Notes: a model not told the origin generated them from the sequence alone. Positions 42,902-52,035 are shown, numbered from the stretch's first letter. The stretch is 64,000 nucleotides of DNA from DASVTR01 sp036382855 (GCA_036382855.1 DASVPO010000014.1:62001-126000), one strand, 5' to 3'. Program-made: numbers and translations.

Positions 42902-44587
42902 CTATAAGTAAACCACCTGATGATCGGGAGAGCCAAGGTTAATGGCGTCGTAAATCCAACTGACGACGTAGGAGCCGTGGCGCGCAAGCAGGCTGGAGAT
43001 GTTAACGTGACGCTCCTGTAGCTCCTTGTGCGGATAGAGGGCAGTGATGGCGCGCTCAATCTGGCGATGCGCTGCGCGGTCGCGGCTCATCTGCGCGCGA
43101 TGAAAGCGCGTGCGCAAGCCTTCGAGCTGGTAGTTAATCTTGCGCCGCCCTGTCTCTAAGGCTTCAGCAAGCGTCGGGTCTATGCTGCGCAGTTGTTCTT
43201 CCAACGAATCGAGCTCGCGTTTGAACGTCTCTTCCGTACGAGTGAAGGCTTGCGCCGTCTCTGCGCCGAGATGCTCTTCGACGACGCGCGCGATGATGCT
43301 CTCGTAGCCCGCGAAGAGGTCGCTCAAGGCTAAACCGTAGCGTTCGAGCGTGCGCCCGATTCTGCGTTCGACGATGGTCAGGCTCGAACGCGGTAAGATA
43401 GGCGTCACGGGCCGACCGAGCACACGATAAACTTCCGCCGTCTGCGCGAAGTAAGCTATTTCGGCTGCGCCGCCAAGATAGGCAACTGTCGGCAGCAGGT
43501 AATCCTGGACCACCGCGCGCAGAGTCACGTTCGGACTAAAACGCTCAGGCGCGCTCTGGGCCAACTGAGTAAGCTCGTCAACGCTATAACGCTGGCCCGT
43601 TCCCTTCAATTCATAAGTGCCGTCTTCGGCGCGTGTAACAGGGCGGCGCGCTCCGTCTTCCGTATGAAGAAAGAGCGGAAAGGAATCGCTCGTCACCATG
43701 ACCTGCGCGTGATAGCCAGCCTCTTCCAACTCGCGGCTGCGCGCAACGAGTGCATCGGCAATCTCAGTCGCACGGCCCACGGCCTCCGCGTAGAGCGGCG
43801 CGGCCAACTCTTTCAAACGCGCGTCAAGCGGATTCAGAAGCACCAGCCCGTAGCAGCCGACAAGCTTTGTCATCATCCGCGCGAAAGCATCGCCGTATCC
43901 GACGCCCGGCTGCCACGTCTCACGCAGCAGCTTTTCCAGATCGGGCGTAAACTCCGTCGTCGGCAGCACGTCGAGCAGTCGCTCGATGGTCTCTTCGATT
44001 GATTCGTCGAGCGCCACACGACCGACAGGCATGTTCTCCGCGTGCATACGCGCAGAGACTTCTACGCTCGCGAGCCGGCAATCACAGCCGATAAACTCAG
44101 CGGTCGCCACTTCCGGGAAATCGTGGTCTTCGGTAGCAATCCAGAAGACGGGCACAGCGGTCGTGCCACGCTGCGTCAGGCATCCGGCCAGCTTAACTGC
44201 CGAGAGAGCCTTGTAAATGGTGTAGAGCGGCCCTGTGAAGAGTCCGGCCTGCTGGCCGGAGACGACTGCCACGCAATCGTCGGCGCGCAAGCGTTCGATG
44301 TTCGCCAGCGTCTCTTTCGTCGCTCCCCAGCCTTTGTTCATCGCTTCGAGCGCATCGCAGAGAGCACGGCGGTCTGTGCGGTGCGCGCTTAAAACCTCTG
44401 GCGCACGCGCCGCGAGTTCGTGATGAAAGCGGACGGCCGAAGGATAAAACTTATGGAGCGATGTGGGGTCGCGCAGGTAGTCAAGAAAGAGACGCGACTG
44501 GTGCGGAATTAGTTCGAAGGGCAGAGTCTCTACGCGCAGACCTGCCTCTTCCGGCGTGCTATAACATGCGGCTTCCGTAGTGCTCAC
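42902..44587 (-). CDS. bshC: Bacillithiol biosynthesis cysteine-adding enzyme BshC
   Basis: This is a 561-residue protein of the BshC family: HKFYPSAVRFH, VSGQQAGLFTGPLYTIYKA, FWIATEDHDFPEV, the predicted active-site region, and a C-terminal coiled coil (TEETFKRELDSLEEQLRSI). BshC joins cysteine to glucosamine-malate in the last step of bacillithiol synthesis. I chose GTG 44585-44587, which overlaps the stop of the upstream dapA-like gene in a GTGA arrangement. bshA and bshB are not here. Confidence 0.93.
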   Translation of the reverse strand: MSTTEAACYSTPEEAGLRVETLPFELIPHQSRLFLDYLRDPTSLHKFYPSAVRFHHELAARAPEVLSAHRTDRRALCDALEAMNKGWGATKETLANIERLRADDCVAVVSGQQAGLFTGPLYTIYKALSAVKLAGCLTQRGTTAVPVFWIATEDHDFPEVATAEFIGCDCRLASVEVSARMHAENMPVGRVALDESIEETIERLLDVLPTTEFTPDLEKLLRETWQPGVGYGDAFARMMTKLVGCYGLVLLNPLDARLKELAAPLYAEAVGRATEIADALVARSRELEEAGYHAQVMVTSDSFPLFLHTEDGARRPVTRAEDGTYELKGTGQRYSVDELTQLAQSAPERFSPNVTLRAVVQDYLLPTVAYLGGAAEIAYFAQTAEVYRVLGRPVTPILPRSSLTIVERRIGRTLERYGLALSDLFAGYESIIARVVEEHLGAETAQAFTRTEETFKRELDSLEEQLRSIDPTLAEALETGRRKINYQLEGLRTRFHRAQMSRDRAAHRQIERAITALYPHKELQERHVNISSLLARHGSYVVSWIYDAINLGSPDHQVVYL

Positions 44588-45519
44588 TCTACTTGTGCTC
44601 CTGCCTGACGATAACGCTCGTCGCTGCCAGTTAGTTCCTCTACAGAACCACATTCTTCGAGCAAGCGCGCAATTTCACGTCGCGCATCCTCGCTCGCATC
44701 CTGAAGCGGCGCTCGCACATGCCCGCCAACAAATCCTAACCCGTCAAGCGCAGCCTTCAATCCGGCGATGCCATAACGCTTCAGCACACCCAGGGCCAGC
44801 CGCGTCAACCTCCGCTGCAACTCGCTCGCACGCGCGTGGTCTTTCTCTTCGAAGGCACTATAAATATCAAGGGCCAGTCGCGGCGCGATACACGCGACCG
44901 CCAGAATGCCAGCGGACGCGCCCGCAGACAATGCCGCATACAGCAGAGACCCGTTGCCCGTCATGACAGCGAAATCACCGGGCACGAGCCTAACGGTCTC
45001 CGCGAAATTTATAATATCGCCCGAGCTATCCTTAATGCCAACAATATTCTCATGCTCGCTCAAGCGGGCAACCGTCTCCGGCGCAATCGCAATGCCTGTC
45101 AACTCCGGCATACTGTACAGCAACACAGGCACGCGTGCATCGTCCGCCACCGTCATGTAATAACCGAAGAGCACATCCTGCGTCATTGCGCCTCTATAAA
45201 AATGGGGCGTAATCAACAGCACCGCGTCTGCCCCGGCCTCTGCCACACGCCGCACCTCATTCAACGTCGAGCGCACGCTCTGCTGCCCCGCGCCGACTAC
45301 GAAAGCCATCTCCTTCGTAATACACTCGCGCGCAGTTTCCACTACCGTCAGATACTCGCGCTCGTCCAAGTGGACGCGTTCGCCCGTCGAACCGAGCACG
45401 ACGTATCCCGTCACGCCTGTCTTGTTCCAACCTTCAAAATTAGAACGCAAGGCGCGCGTGTCCACATCACCGCTGCTCTCAAAGGGAGTGGTGACGGGAA
45501 GCAAAATGCCGCGCAGCAT
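44584..45519 (-). CDS. Dihydrodipicolinate synthase/N-acetylneuraminate lyase family protein
   Basis: This 311-residue class I aldolase has LPVTTPFESSGDVD, VLGSTGERVHLDEREY (the GSTGE pyruvate site), VLLYSMPELTG with the conserved Tyr, and IVGIKDSSGDI with the Schiff-base Lys. Family members condense or cleave pyruvate adducts; DapA itself usually has GTTGE, so another substrate is likely. It is translationally coupled to bshC. I chose ATG 45517-45519, which leaves a normal leader after the promoter at 45588-45617. Confidence 0.87.
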   Translation of the reverse strand: MLRGILLPVTTPFESSGDVDTRALRSNFEGWNKTGVTGYVVLGSTGERVHLDEREYLTVVETARECITKEMAFVVGAGQQSVRSTLNEVRRVAEAGADAVLLITPHFYRGAMTQDVLFGYYMTVADDARVPVLLYSMPELTGIAIAPETVARLSEHENIVGIKDSSGDIINFAETVRLVPGDFAVMTGNGSLLYAALSAGASAGILAVACIAPRLALDIYSAFEEKDHARASELQRRLTRLALGVLKRYGIAGLKAALDGLGFVGGHVRAPLQDASEDARREIARLLEECGSVEELTGSDERYRQAGAQVE

Positions 45520-45587
45520 CTTTGTCAGGAGACTGGCGGCAAATGGATTCTGCTTAATCTGTCTAATTTGCTGCTTCAAGTCCGAGC

Positions 45588-45617
45588 ATTATAACGAGCA
45601 AGAGAGTTGACTTGCAA
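45588..45617 (-). promoter_or_regulatory. Candidate promoter of the dapA-like/bshC operon
   Basis: On the minus strand, TTGCAA (45612-45617) and a consensus TATAAT (45588-45593) are 18 nt apart. The -35 side lies inside the loop region of the hairpin at 45596-45637. Confidence 0.5.
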
Positions 45618-45637
45618 CAAGTCGAACTCTCTTGCTC
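45596..45637. promoter_or_regulatory. Long palindrome between divergent bacillithiol genes
   Basis: GAGCAAGAGAGTTGACTTG and CAAGTCGAACTCTCTTGCTC are inverted with one bulged base and a CAA centre. It overlaps the candidate promoter of the dapA-like/bshC operon and lies 69 nt before ypdA. It could be an operator or a transcript hairpin. Confidence 0.55.
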
Positions 45638-45705
45638 AACCGCCTCAATGCAACGCCCACCGTCTTTGACTCTACAACCTTCTGCCCCTAGACTTAAAGC
45701 CGACG

Positions 45706-46701
45706 ATGAATACGCAAGAGCTTGACCTTCTGATTATCGGAGCTGGGCCTGCTGGGCTTTCCGCGGCAGACGCGGCGGCGCGCGAGGGGCTGAATTATCT
45801 GGTTATCGAGAAGGGCCTGATTGCCGACACGATTTTTCATTATCCAGTCGGGCGCACGGTCTTCTCAACGCCAAACGAACTGGAGATGCGCGAGGGCGCG
45901 CTTGAGCCCTGCCGTGAAAAGCCGACGCGTGAAGAACTGCTCTCACACTACGTGCGCTTCGCGCTCGAACAGAATCTGCGCATCAACACGGAAGAGGAAG
46001 CCGTCTCAATCGAGCGTGAGGAAGCCGGCGGCTTTCTCGTCAGAACGACGCGTGCCAGCTACAGGGCAGCGCGTGTGCTCTTCGCCATCGGCGCGATGGC
46101 GCGTCCGCGTCAACTGAATGTGCCGGGCGAAGATTTGCCGAAAGTTCATCACAGGTTCGTTGAGCCGTATCCTTACGTGCGGAAAGAGGCTGCGGTCGTT
46201 GGCGGCGGCAACAGCGCAGCCGAAGCGGCGCTTTTTCTCGCGGAAGAGGGCGTGCAAACGACGCTCGCCATCTGGCACGCAGACTGGGAGAACCGCGACC
46301 CCAAGAAGAATGCTATCAAACATTGGGTGCGCGCTCCGCTCGAAAGCCAGTTAGAAAGAGGCCGACTGCGCCTCGTCTTCTTCAAAGAAGTGACGGAGAT
46401 TACCGAACGCGAAGTTAAGTTTCAATTAGACGACGGGCAGGCGCTCGTTGTGCCGAATGACGTTGTCTTCGTCCTCATCGGTAGCGATGCAGACCTCACG
46501 TTGCTGCGACAGGCCGGAGTCGAAATCATGCGTTCGGGCCTGACGGATGTGCCCGTCTACAATCCTGAAACTTTCGAGACTAACGTCAACGGTCTTTACG
46601 TCGCAGGCCACTTCACACACTCGCGCCACATCAAGGAAGCCATCGCTGTTCCGAGACGCATCGTTCCGCTTATCGCGCAGAGCCTTCGCACGACCGTTTG
46701 A
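45706..46701 (+). CDS. ypdA: YpdA family bacillithiol disulfide reductase
   Basis: This 331-residue FAD/NADPH flavoprotein has IIGAGPAGLSAADAA, a second nucleotide motif VVGGGNSAAEAALFL, and the YpdA-specific IFHYPVGRTVFSTPNELE and GHFTHSRHIKEAI. YpdA (Bdr) reduces bacillithiol disulfide to keep the thiol pool reduced. It is divergent from the dapA-like/bshC operon, so synthesis and recycling of bacillithiol are placed together here. Confidence 0.92.
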   Translation: MNTQELDLLIIGAGPAGLSAADAAAREGLNYLVIEKGLIADTIFHYPVGRTVFSTPNELEMREGALEPCREKPTREELLSHYVRFALEQNLRINTEEEAVSIEREEAGGFLVRTTRASYRAARVLFAIGAMARPRQLNVPGEDLPKVHHRFVEPYPYVRKEAAVVGGGNSAAEAALFLAEEGVQTTLAIWHADWENRDPKKNAIKHWVRAPLESQLERGRLRLVFFKEVTEITEREVKFQLDDGQALVVPNDVVFVLIGSDADLTLLRQAGVEIMRSGLTDVPVYNPETFETNVNGLYVAGHFTHSRHIKEAIAVPRRIVPLIAQSLRTTV

Positions 46702-46729
46702 GCTTTGACTCGAAAAGTTCTGAAGACTA

Positions 46730-48289
46730 TCAGCGCGGAGCGGGCAGCGCCGACAGGTTCTGGGGCGTGACGGAACGCGCCAGCTTGTAAGCCTTGTAAG
46801 CATCAACAAGGCCCGACCCCGTTGCGCCGTCAAAACCTTCACCCGCCGGTTCGCCCATCGCGCTTTTACCCTTACTCACGTCGCGAGCCGATGCACGCAG
46901 GACGGCTTTGACCAAATCCGGCGGCAGCCCCGGCTGCACCTGCTTTATCAGCGCGCAGACGCCTGCGATTTGCGGGCAGGCCGCGCTCGTGCCGCTGATG
47001 ACGGCCCAGCCATCATCCGGCTTTGTTTCGTCGCTCTGGTCTGACCCTGTGGCCGCGTCCTTATCAATCGCCATGTCTCTATCAATGGCGTCGCCGGGTT
47101 CGACGGGCAGCATAATGTAGCGGCCGCGCGGCGTTAGCCCGACGAGGCCGCAGAAATCCGGCACGCGCCTGCCCGGATAAATCTTGCTCTCGAAGCTGCT
47201 GGCGTAGTCGGAGGCAGTGAGGTCGAAATCATCTTCCCTGGATGTCAGATTCTCATAGGCGTAGACGCCGCCGACGGAGATAACCTCCGGCATCTGTCCC
47301 GGAAATCCCCACTGACCGTTTCCGGCTGAGAAACAGACTGTGATGCCTCTGACGCGGACGGCCTCGACGACAGCCGCTTCCAACGGCTTGAGCCAATCGG
47401 GCAGCGTTGCCTCCCTAATATCAAAGCCCCAGCTATTACTCATCACGGCCGGATATAAATCGGCAGCCGCCTTGAAAGCGAGCGTCGGGTTGGCTCCCAT
47501 CTTGACGCCGACGAAATCTATGTTGGGAGCGTTGGCAAAAATGTTGGCTGCTTCGGCCGTGCCATGTCCGATGTCGTCTTTCTCGACTTTGGTAGCATCG
47601 GGAGCAAGCGTGGCCGTGTAGTTATAGCCGTGCCACGCGTAGAACGGGTGCTTGTAAAATCCCGTATCGGGCATGGCGACCAGAATGCCCTTTCCCGTTA
47701 CACCTTCACGGTGGACCAGTTCGGCGCGCAGGACCGTTGCAATGTCGGATGGCACACGCAGGTGGTGATAGCCGACGCGCGGCGGAAGCGGCGAGATGCC
47801 AAGATAGATGGGAGGCTTTTGCGCGAGGATGCGTTCTATTAAATCCTTCAGGTGGTCAGGGATATTGATTGCCGTATCAGACTTCGGAAAGCAGTAGGTC
47901 ACTTCGCCCGCATCCGGGTGTCTTTCGCTGATTCTCTGCGTGTGGTCTTCGAGTTCAGCGCCGAAAGTTTTTTCCCAGAGATGTTTCGCCCCTTCGACGC
48001 TGATGGAGAACGTGCCGATGTGCCGGACGGTGAATCCCAGATCCTGCAACGCACGCGCAGCCCTAACGCCAAGCTCTTCCTTCGGGCGATACCTTTCAAG
48101 ATTCTCCGCCTTCAAAGCGGAGTTTACGTCAAACATGGAATGTCTTGGGTCTGCCGACTTCAAGACCGCCTCGAAGGCCACTTGATTTTGCTTGATAGTG
48201 ATTTCGGGAGCGTCTGCCTGAGAGTGCGACTGTTTGGGTGCTGGCTTTTCCGCCGACCCTCGCTTTGACGAACGTTTTTTGGATGGCAT
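46730..48289 (-). CDS. S8 family (subtilisin-like) serine protease with N-terminal prodomain-like region
   Basis: In the 519-residue form from ATG 48287-48289 (preceded by GAGGAACAAATC), the catalytic residues are Asp208 (AMPDTGFY), His242 (DIGHGTAEA), Asn324 (FSAGNGQWG) and Ser435 (SGTSAACPQ). No signal peptide is visible; the N-terminus is Lys/Ser-rich. Residues about 75-162 (RAARALQDLGFTVRHIG; SVEGAKHLWEKTFGAELE; PDHLKDLIERILAQKPP) look like a propeptide fold and closely resemble the separate small protein encoded 70 nt upstream. Confidence 0.9.
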   Translation of the reverse strand: MPSKKRSSKRGSAEKPAPKQSHSQADAPEITIKQNQVAFEAVLKSADPRHSMFDVNSALKAENLERYRPKEELGVRAARALQDLGFTVRHIGTFSISVEGAKHLWEKTFGAELEDHTQRISERHPDAGEVTYCFPKSDTAINIPDHLKDLIERILAQKPPIYLGISPLPPRVGYHHLRVPSDIATVLRAELVHREGVTGKGILVAMPDTGFYKHPFYAWHGYNYTATLAPDATKVEKDDIGHGTAEAANIFANAPNIDFVGVKMGANPTLAFKAAADLYPAVMSNSWGFDIREATLPDWLKPLEAAVVEAVRVRGITVCFSAGNGQWGFPGQMPEVISVGGVYAYENLTSREDDFDLTASDYASSFESKIYPGRRVPDFCGLVGLTPRGRYIMLPVEPGDAIDRDMAIDKDAATGSDQSDETKPDDGWAVISGTSAACPQIAGVCALIKQVQPGLPPDLVKAVLRASARDVSKGKSAMGEPAGEGFDGATGSGLVDAYKAYKLARSVTPQNLSALPAPR

Positions 48290-48358
48290 GATTTGTTCCT
48301 CGGTGAAGCAGGTTGATAGATACAACTGCTGAGGCAATGACCGAGCGGTGCTGCTTAA

Positions 48359-48670
48359 CTAAAAGAATTCGGGCGGCTGAACAAAAATCACTTCGGCAAT
48401 CAACTCGCGCAATGAATCAGGAATAGTGGGAGAATCTTCCTCTGGCACGCCAAACTCCATTGACGAACTTGAGGAAGGCTCAAAGCGCCGCTTGTTCTTC
48501 CTCTTGAAGGAGACCTTAAAGACTTTCTTCCAGAGCCGTTCGGGCGCTTCGACGCTGACATGTGAATCTATACGCAGGATGCGAAAGCCAAGCTGCTGTA
48601 GCGCTTTGGCAGCGCTTTGAGCCTGCTCGGGTAGTGGGACGATTTCGGCGGCGACGATAATATCTGACAC
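48359..48670 (-). CDS. Stand-alone prodomain-like partner of the S8 protease
   Basis: This 103-residue protein starts at GTG 48668-48670. It parallels the N-terminal region of the neighbouring protease: AAKALQQLGFRILRID, VSVEAPERLWKKVFKVSF, and PDSLRELIAEVIFVQPP in the same order and spacing. No catalytic residues are present. By analogy with I9-type propeptides and inhibitors it could act in trans as folding chaperone or inhibitor; this is inference. Same strand as the protease, upstream, probable operon. Confidence 0.7.
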   Translation of the reverse strand: MSDIIVAAEIVPLPEQAQSAAKALQQLGFRILRIDSHVSVEAPERLWKKVFKVSFKRKNKRRFEPSSSSSMEFGVPEEDSPTIPDSLRELIAEVIFVQPPEFF

Positions 48671-48852
48671 GATGCGACTCGGATTCGTTGGCTCTCTGGC
48701 GTTCGGCAGACAAAGCTACAACAGCTTTGCGGCTTCATCGCTTTGCATGGCTTAATGTTCGCTGACTATCTTAACAGATAAGCGTCGAAAGTCAGAAAAT
48801 TTAATCAGCTTGCCTGTTATCCGTCCGAGCCTTGGATGTAAGGCCGCGCCAT

Positions 48853-49335
48853 TTAATCCCAGACGTTCGGGCGCGCCACGTTTATCATGCGCAGGTAGCT
48901 GAGAAGTTGTCCCGTGTGCACGGATTCGTGGTATGCCATTCTCAGAATGAAATCTCCGATTGTACGCACGTTGTGGCCCTTGGCCGCGTAGTCAACCATC
49001 TTCGTGCTCAACTGTTCAGCGGTGTATGAGCCAACCAGCTTCAGCAATTCCCTGCGATACGGCTCCGCAAATTCAATTTCATCCTCAACACTCTTCAGGG
49101 GTCGCTTTACCCACAACTCATCGCTCAACTCGTCCGACGGCAAACGCCGACCGCTCTTGAGAATACTCAAATATAGATACTCACATTCAGGCACGTGCCT
49201 GACCAGTTCGAGACACGTCATGGCTTCCGCGTCCGGCTTCCAGCGCAAATGCTCGCGCGGAATACTACGCCACACCTTCAGGCTTCTTCTGCGGACTTCC
49301 TCAAGATTCAGAATCAGCACGTCTGTTGTGTTCAT
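48853..49335 (-). CDS. DinB family protein
   Basis: This 160-residue four-helix protein has a first helix starting LEEVRRRSLKVWRSIP, LVRHVPECEYLYL, and a late HESVHTGQLLSYLR with a metal-binding histidine pair. DinB/YfiT proteins are metal-dependent and often transfer thiols; some use bacillithiol (BstA). With bshC and ypdA a few kb away, a bacillithiol S-transferase role is conceivable but unproven. Confidence 0.8.
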   Translation of the reverse strand: MNTTDVLILNLEEVRRRSLKVWRSIPREHLRWKPDAEAMTCLELVRHVPECEYLYLSILKSGRRLPSDELSDELWVKRPLKSVEDEIEFAEPYRRELLKLVGSYTAEQLSTKMVDYAAKGHNVRTIGDFILRMAYHESVHTGQLLSYLRMINVARPNVWD

Positions 49336-49450
49336 CTATTCTCTCAGACCGGGCGTTATCGAACATGAAAGAGACACTACGGCGTGTGCCATCTCAGTAA
49401 GCCCGGAGTTTGAGCTTAACTGCCGGGCCGCGCTTGTCCGTCCCGGCCTG

Positions 49451-49981
49451 CTATGAGAGATACCGCTCGCGCAGGATACGCATGTGATGCACCTCATGCC
49501 CGGCGATGATATAGACGATAGCGCGCACACTAATCAGACTGCCGTTTGCATCGCCCCGACGCATCCACGCTTCGCTGTCAAGATGACGGAACAAGGAGAG
49601 GTTCGCTCTGCGTATGTCTTCAAGCTCTTCCACGAGGTCGCTCAAGCGTCGCTCTCCGAAGCGGCCGCCTTTGACATAATCGTCCTGCTCGAAACCGGGG
49701 AGCGGCGTCTGGTCGTTGCGCGCAAAGCGCAGGGCACGATAGCCGAAGATGCGCTCGCTGTCCGCCATGTGGCCCACCAGTTCCTTGATGCTCCACTTGC
49801 CTTCCGCGTAGCGGAAGTCGCCCCGCTCTTCAGGGATACTGCGTAAGGTTTCAAGCGACTTCTCAAACTGCCTGTCTAAAGTTGTCAGCACATCCGTCTC
49901 TTCGGGGACGAGCGAGATGTACTTCTGATAATAGGGCTCGTATTCGTCAGTTTCGGGTCGCGTATGTGTGCCGTTTTCCAT
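49451..49981 (-). CDS. DinB/YfiT-like family protein
   Basis: This 176-residue DinB-fold protein has KWSIKELVGHMADSERIFGYR (first metal His) and AGHEVHHMRILRERYL (second histidine cluster). The three-His arrangement is typical of metal-binding DinB/YfiT proteins. I chose ATG 49979-49981, with AAGGAG upstream. It lies 17 nt downstream of yitT and 115 nt upstream of the other DinB gene on the same strand. Confidence 0.82.
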   Translation of the reverse strand: MENGTHTRPETDEYEPYYQKYISLVPEETDVLTTLDRQFEKSLETLRSIPEERGDFRYAEGKWSIKELVGHMADSERIFGYRALRFARNDQTPLPGFEQDDYVKGGRFGERRLSDLVEELEDIRRANLSLFRHLDSEAWMRRGDANGSLISVRAIVYIIAGHEVHHMRILRERYLS

Positions 49982-49997
49982 TGTAGAAATTTTCTCC

Positions 49998-50846
49998 TTA
50001 ATGTAGAGCGGTCTTCTTGATGACGCCGCCGTCAACGTCCGCCAAGGCGTGTACGACGATAAACGCCGCGCGGTCTATCTCGACGACCACGTCCTTGATT
50101 TTACCTATCTCCAATCTTGTGACGACGCAAAACAAGATGTCCTGCTCCGCATCGCTTAAGCCGCCGCGTCCTTTGTAAATCGTCACGCCGCGATTGAGGC
50201 TTGAGATGATCGCCGCCCTGATCTCTTCGCTCCGCTCGGAGACGACGATGACAGCCGTGTACTCTTCCAAGCCGTGTATGAGAAAGTCAATGGTCTTCGA
50301 GGCTGCGAAGTAGGTCAGTATCGAATAGAGGGCCGATTCGATGCCGAGGACGAAAGCGGCCGCGCTGAAAATAAAAATGTTGAGAATGAGAATGACATCC
50401 CCGACCTTCAACAGGTGGCTGCTCTTGCTGACCAGCAGGGCCGCTATTTCCGTTCCGTCAAGCACAGCACCGCCGCGTATCGCCAGCCCAATGCCAGCGC
50501 CGATGAAGAAGCCTCCGAAAACTGCGGTCAGCAGTTTGTCAGGCGTCACGTCAGGATATTTGACGAACGCCAGACACAGCGACAGGCCCGCTATCGCCAG
50601 CGCGCTCCGAATCGCAAACTGCCTGCCGATTTGACGGTAACCGAGAGCGATGAACGGCAGATTAATCACAGGAATCAGAATCGCCAGATGCCAGCCGAGC
50701 ACGTCCGAGAGCAGCATGGAGATGCCCGTCACACCGCCGTCAATAAAACGACTAGACAACAGAAAGCCCTTCAGCCCCAACCCCGCCGAAAGAATGCCGA
50801 GGATGATGAGGCCCGTATTAATGCTCTCTTTGACAAACCTTTTCAT
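49998..50846 (-). CDS. YitT family membrane protein
   Basis: This 282-residue protein has five to six hydrophobic helices (LLSSRFIDGGVTGISML; AVFGGFFIGAGIGLAIRGGAVLDGTEI) and a C-terminal soluble DUF2179 domain (AVIVVSERSEEIRAAIISSLNRG, split here; YKGRGGLSDAEQDILFCVV). The G-G-x-x-x-G-T-(D/E) motif is diagnostic. The function of YitT proteins is not established. First gene of a unit with the DinB gene. Confidence 0.87.
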   Translation of the reverse strand: MKRFVKESINTGLIILGILSAGLGLKGFLLSSRFIDGGVTGISMLLSDVLGWHLAILIPVINLPFIALGYRQIGRQFAIRSALAIAGLSLCLAFVKYPDVTPDKLLTAVFGGFFIGAGIGLAIRGGAVLDGTEIAALLVSKSSHLLKVGDVILILNIFIFSAAAFVLGIESALYSILTYFAASKTIDFLIHGLEEYTAVIVVSERSEEIRAAIISSLNRGVTIYKGRGGLSDAEQDILFCVVTRLEIGKIKDVVVEIDRAAFIVVHALADVDGGVIKKTALH

Positions 50847-50918
50847 CAGCTAAGAATAATCTCCTCAGACATCAACTATCAAACGTCATCACAACGCAAA
50901 ACTTCGAGTGCTGCCTGT

Positions 50919-51728
50919 TCATGTTGGCTTGAGTCTCCTGCGTTGTCCGGGAGACGCAGGGCTTTTCTCTATGGCGGGACAACCGGGCTTTTTTTGAATC
51001 CACTGCGCTCCGCTTTTGTCTATCCGCAGAATATCCACGGGCGGCCCGACATACTCGCTGCGCGCGGCAATCTCCGTCTCAATCAGGCGGCGCACGCCTT
51101 CCACTACACCGCTGGTCCAGAAGCCGTGCGTCTCTTCCGGCAACCCTTCGATGGCAGCCGTTTCTCCGAACGACTTGACGACAATCTCCTGCCGGCAGTC
51201 TGACAGACAATCGTCAGGCACAACGCTCACGCCGATTGTCTGCCTACCAAGCGGCACGGCGCGAAAGCCTCTGACGAACAACAACGGCTGCCCGCCTTCA
51301 AAACCCGCCACCAGAATTGTCAGAAACGTCTGGCCGCCTTCCATTTTTTCGCGATACGTCGCAGGGTCGTTCTGTTTGATGTTCGGTAGCTCCGTGAACA
51401 GACGCGAGGTGACGAACCCTGTCAGGATGCTGACCTTCTCCGAAAGGCTCGCGGCGGGCCGGAGCGCGAGCGCTTGAGCGGCAAGCTTAACGATGTCGAA
51501 GCCTGTGCGACGGTTTCTGGTCATCCCTTCGTAGGCGAAAAAGAGATTGCCCGCCTGAACAATCTTGCATGCCTGATTCGCGGTCGCGCCGCCGAACGTA
51601 TCCGTCACCTTGCTGTCCGCGCCGATCACTATTTCGCGCGGCGTCTTCACCGCCACGATGGTCGTCGCGGCAGCATGTCCCGCAGTGAATAAAACGAGCG
51701 CGAGAAGACGTAGGGCATGCATGGTCAT
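50919..51728 (-). CDS. Exported Ntn-hydrolase-like protein (HslV/proteasome-type N-terminus)
   Basis: This is a 269-residue protein with a signal peptide (MTMHALRLLALVLFTAGHAAA). Cleavage after the Ala-Ala-Ala would leave TTIVAVKTPREIVIGADSKV as the new N-terminus. This matches the start of HslV/beta-type proteasome subunits, whose catalytic residue is Thr1. Asp at mature position 17 and Lys at 34 correspond to the catalytic Asp17/Lys33 pair. The rest (VSILTGFVTSRLF; FLTILVAGFEGGQPLL) keeps the Ntn sandwich pattern, then a Lys/Arg-rich tail. A frame extends further upstream, but the signal peptide fixes ATG 51726-51728. Target unknown. Confidence 0.72.
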   Translation of the reverse strand: MTMHALRLLALVLFTAGHAAATTIVAVKTPREIVIGADSKVTDTFGGATANQACKIVQAGNLFFAYEGMTRNRRTGFDIVKLAAQALALRPAASLSEKVSILTGFVTSRLFTELPNIKQNDPATYREKMEGGQTFLTILVAGFEGGQPLLFVRGFRAVPLGRQTIGVSVVPDDCLSDCRQEIVVKSFGETAAIEGLPEETHGFWTSGVVEGVRRLIETEIAARSEYVGPPVDILRIDKSGAQWIQKKPGCPAIEKSPASPGQRRRLKPT

Positions 51729-51787
51729 CGGCAGACAGTATATCCGTTCACGAGGTTTTTCCGCTGCAACAATTTTCAGGAAAGAAT

Positions 51788-51814
51788 TTGACAAACCGGC
51801 TTTGTTCCTATAAA
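51788..51814 (+). promoter_or_regulatory. Candidate promoter upstream of the M43 protease
   Basis: The 307-nt gap 51729-52035 between divergent genes holds a consensus TTGACA (51788-51793) and TATAAA (51809-51814), but only 15 nt apart. GGAGGAGATTAG before ATG 52036 is a strong ribosome-binding site. Nothing else is evident in the gap. Confidence 0.4.
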
Positions 51815-52035
51815 AGTTGCTGTCTGCCGGAGCGACACTCAAAGGTAGCTTGCCCACCTCCCCGTTTCGCACATGAGAGGAAATGCTCGCGCATTAAGAG
51901 TTTAGTTTCAGCGGAACATATTATCCTTTGGCACGCACGTCGGCTCTCTGTAGTCATCACATTCGTTTTCACAGCACGGACAATTCAACCCGTTAAGCTA
52001 CACGTCATCGCTCATTAACCTTCGGAGGAGATTAG

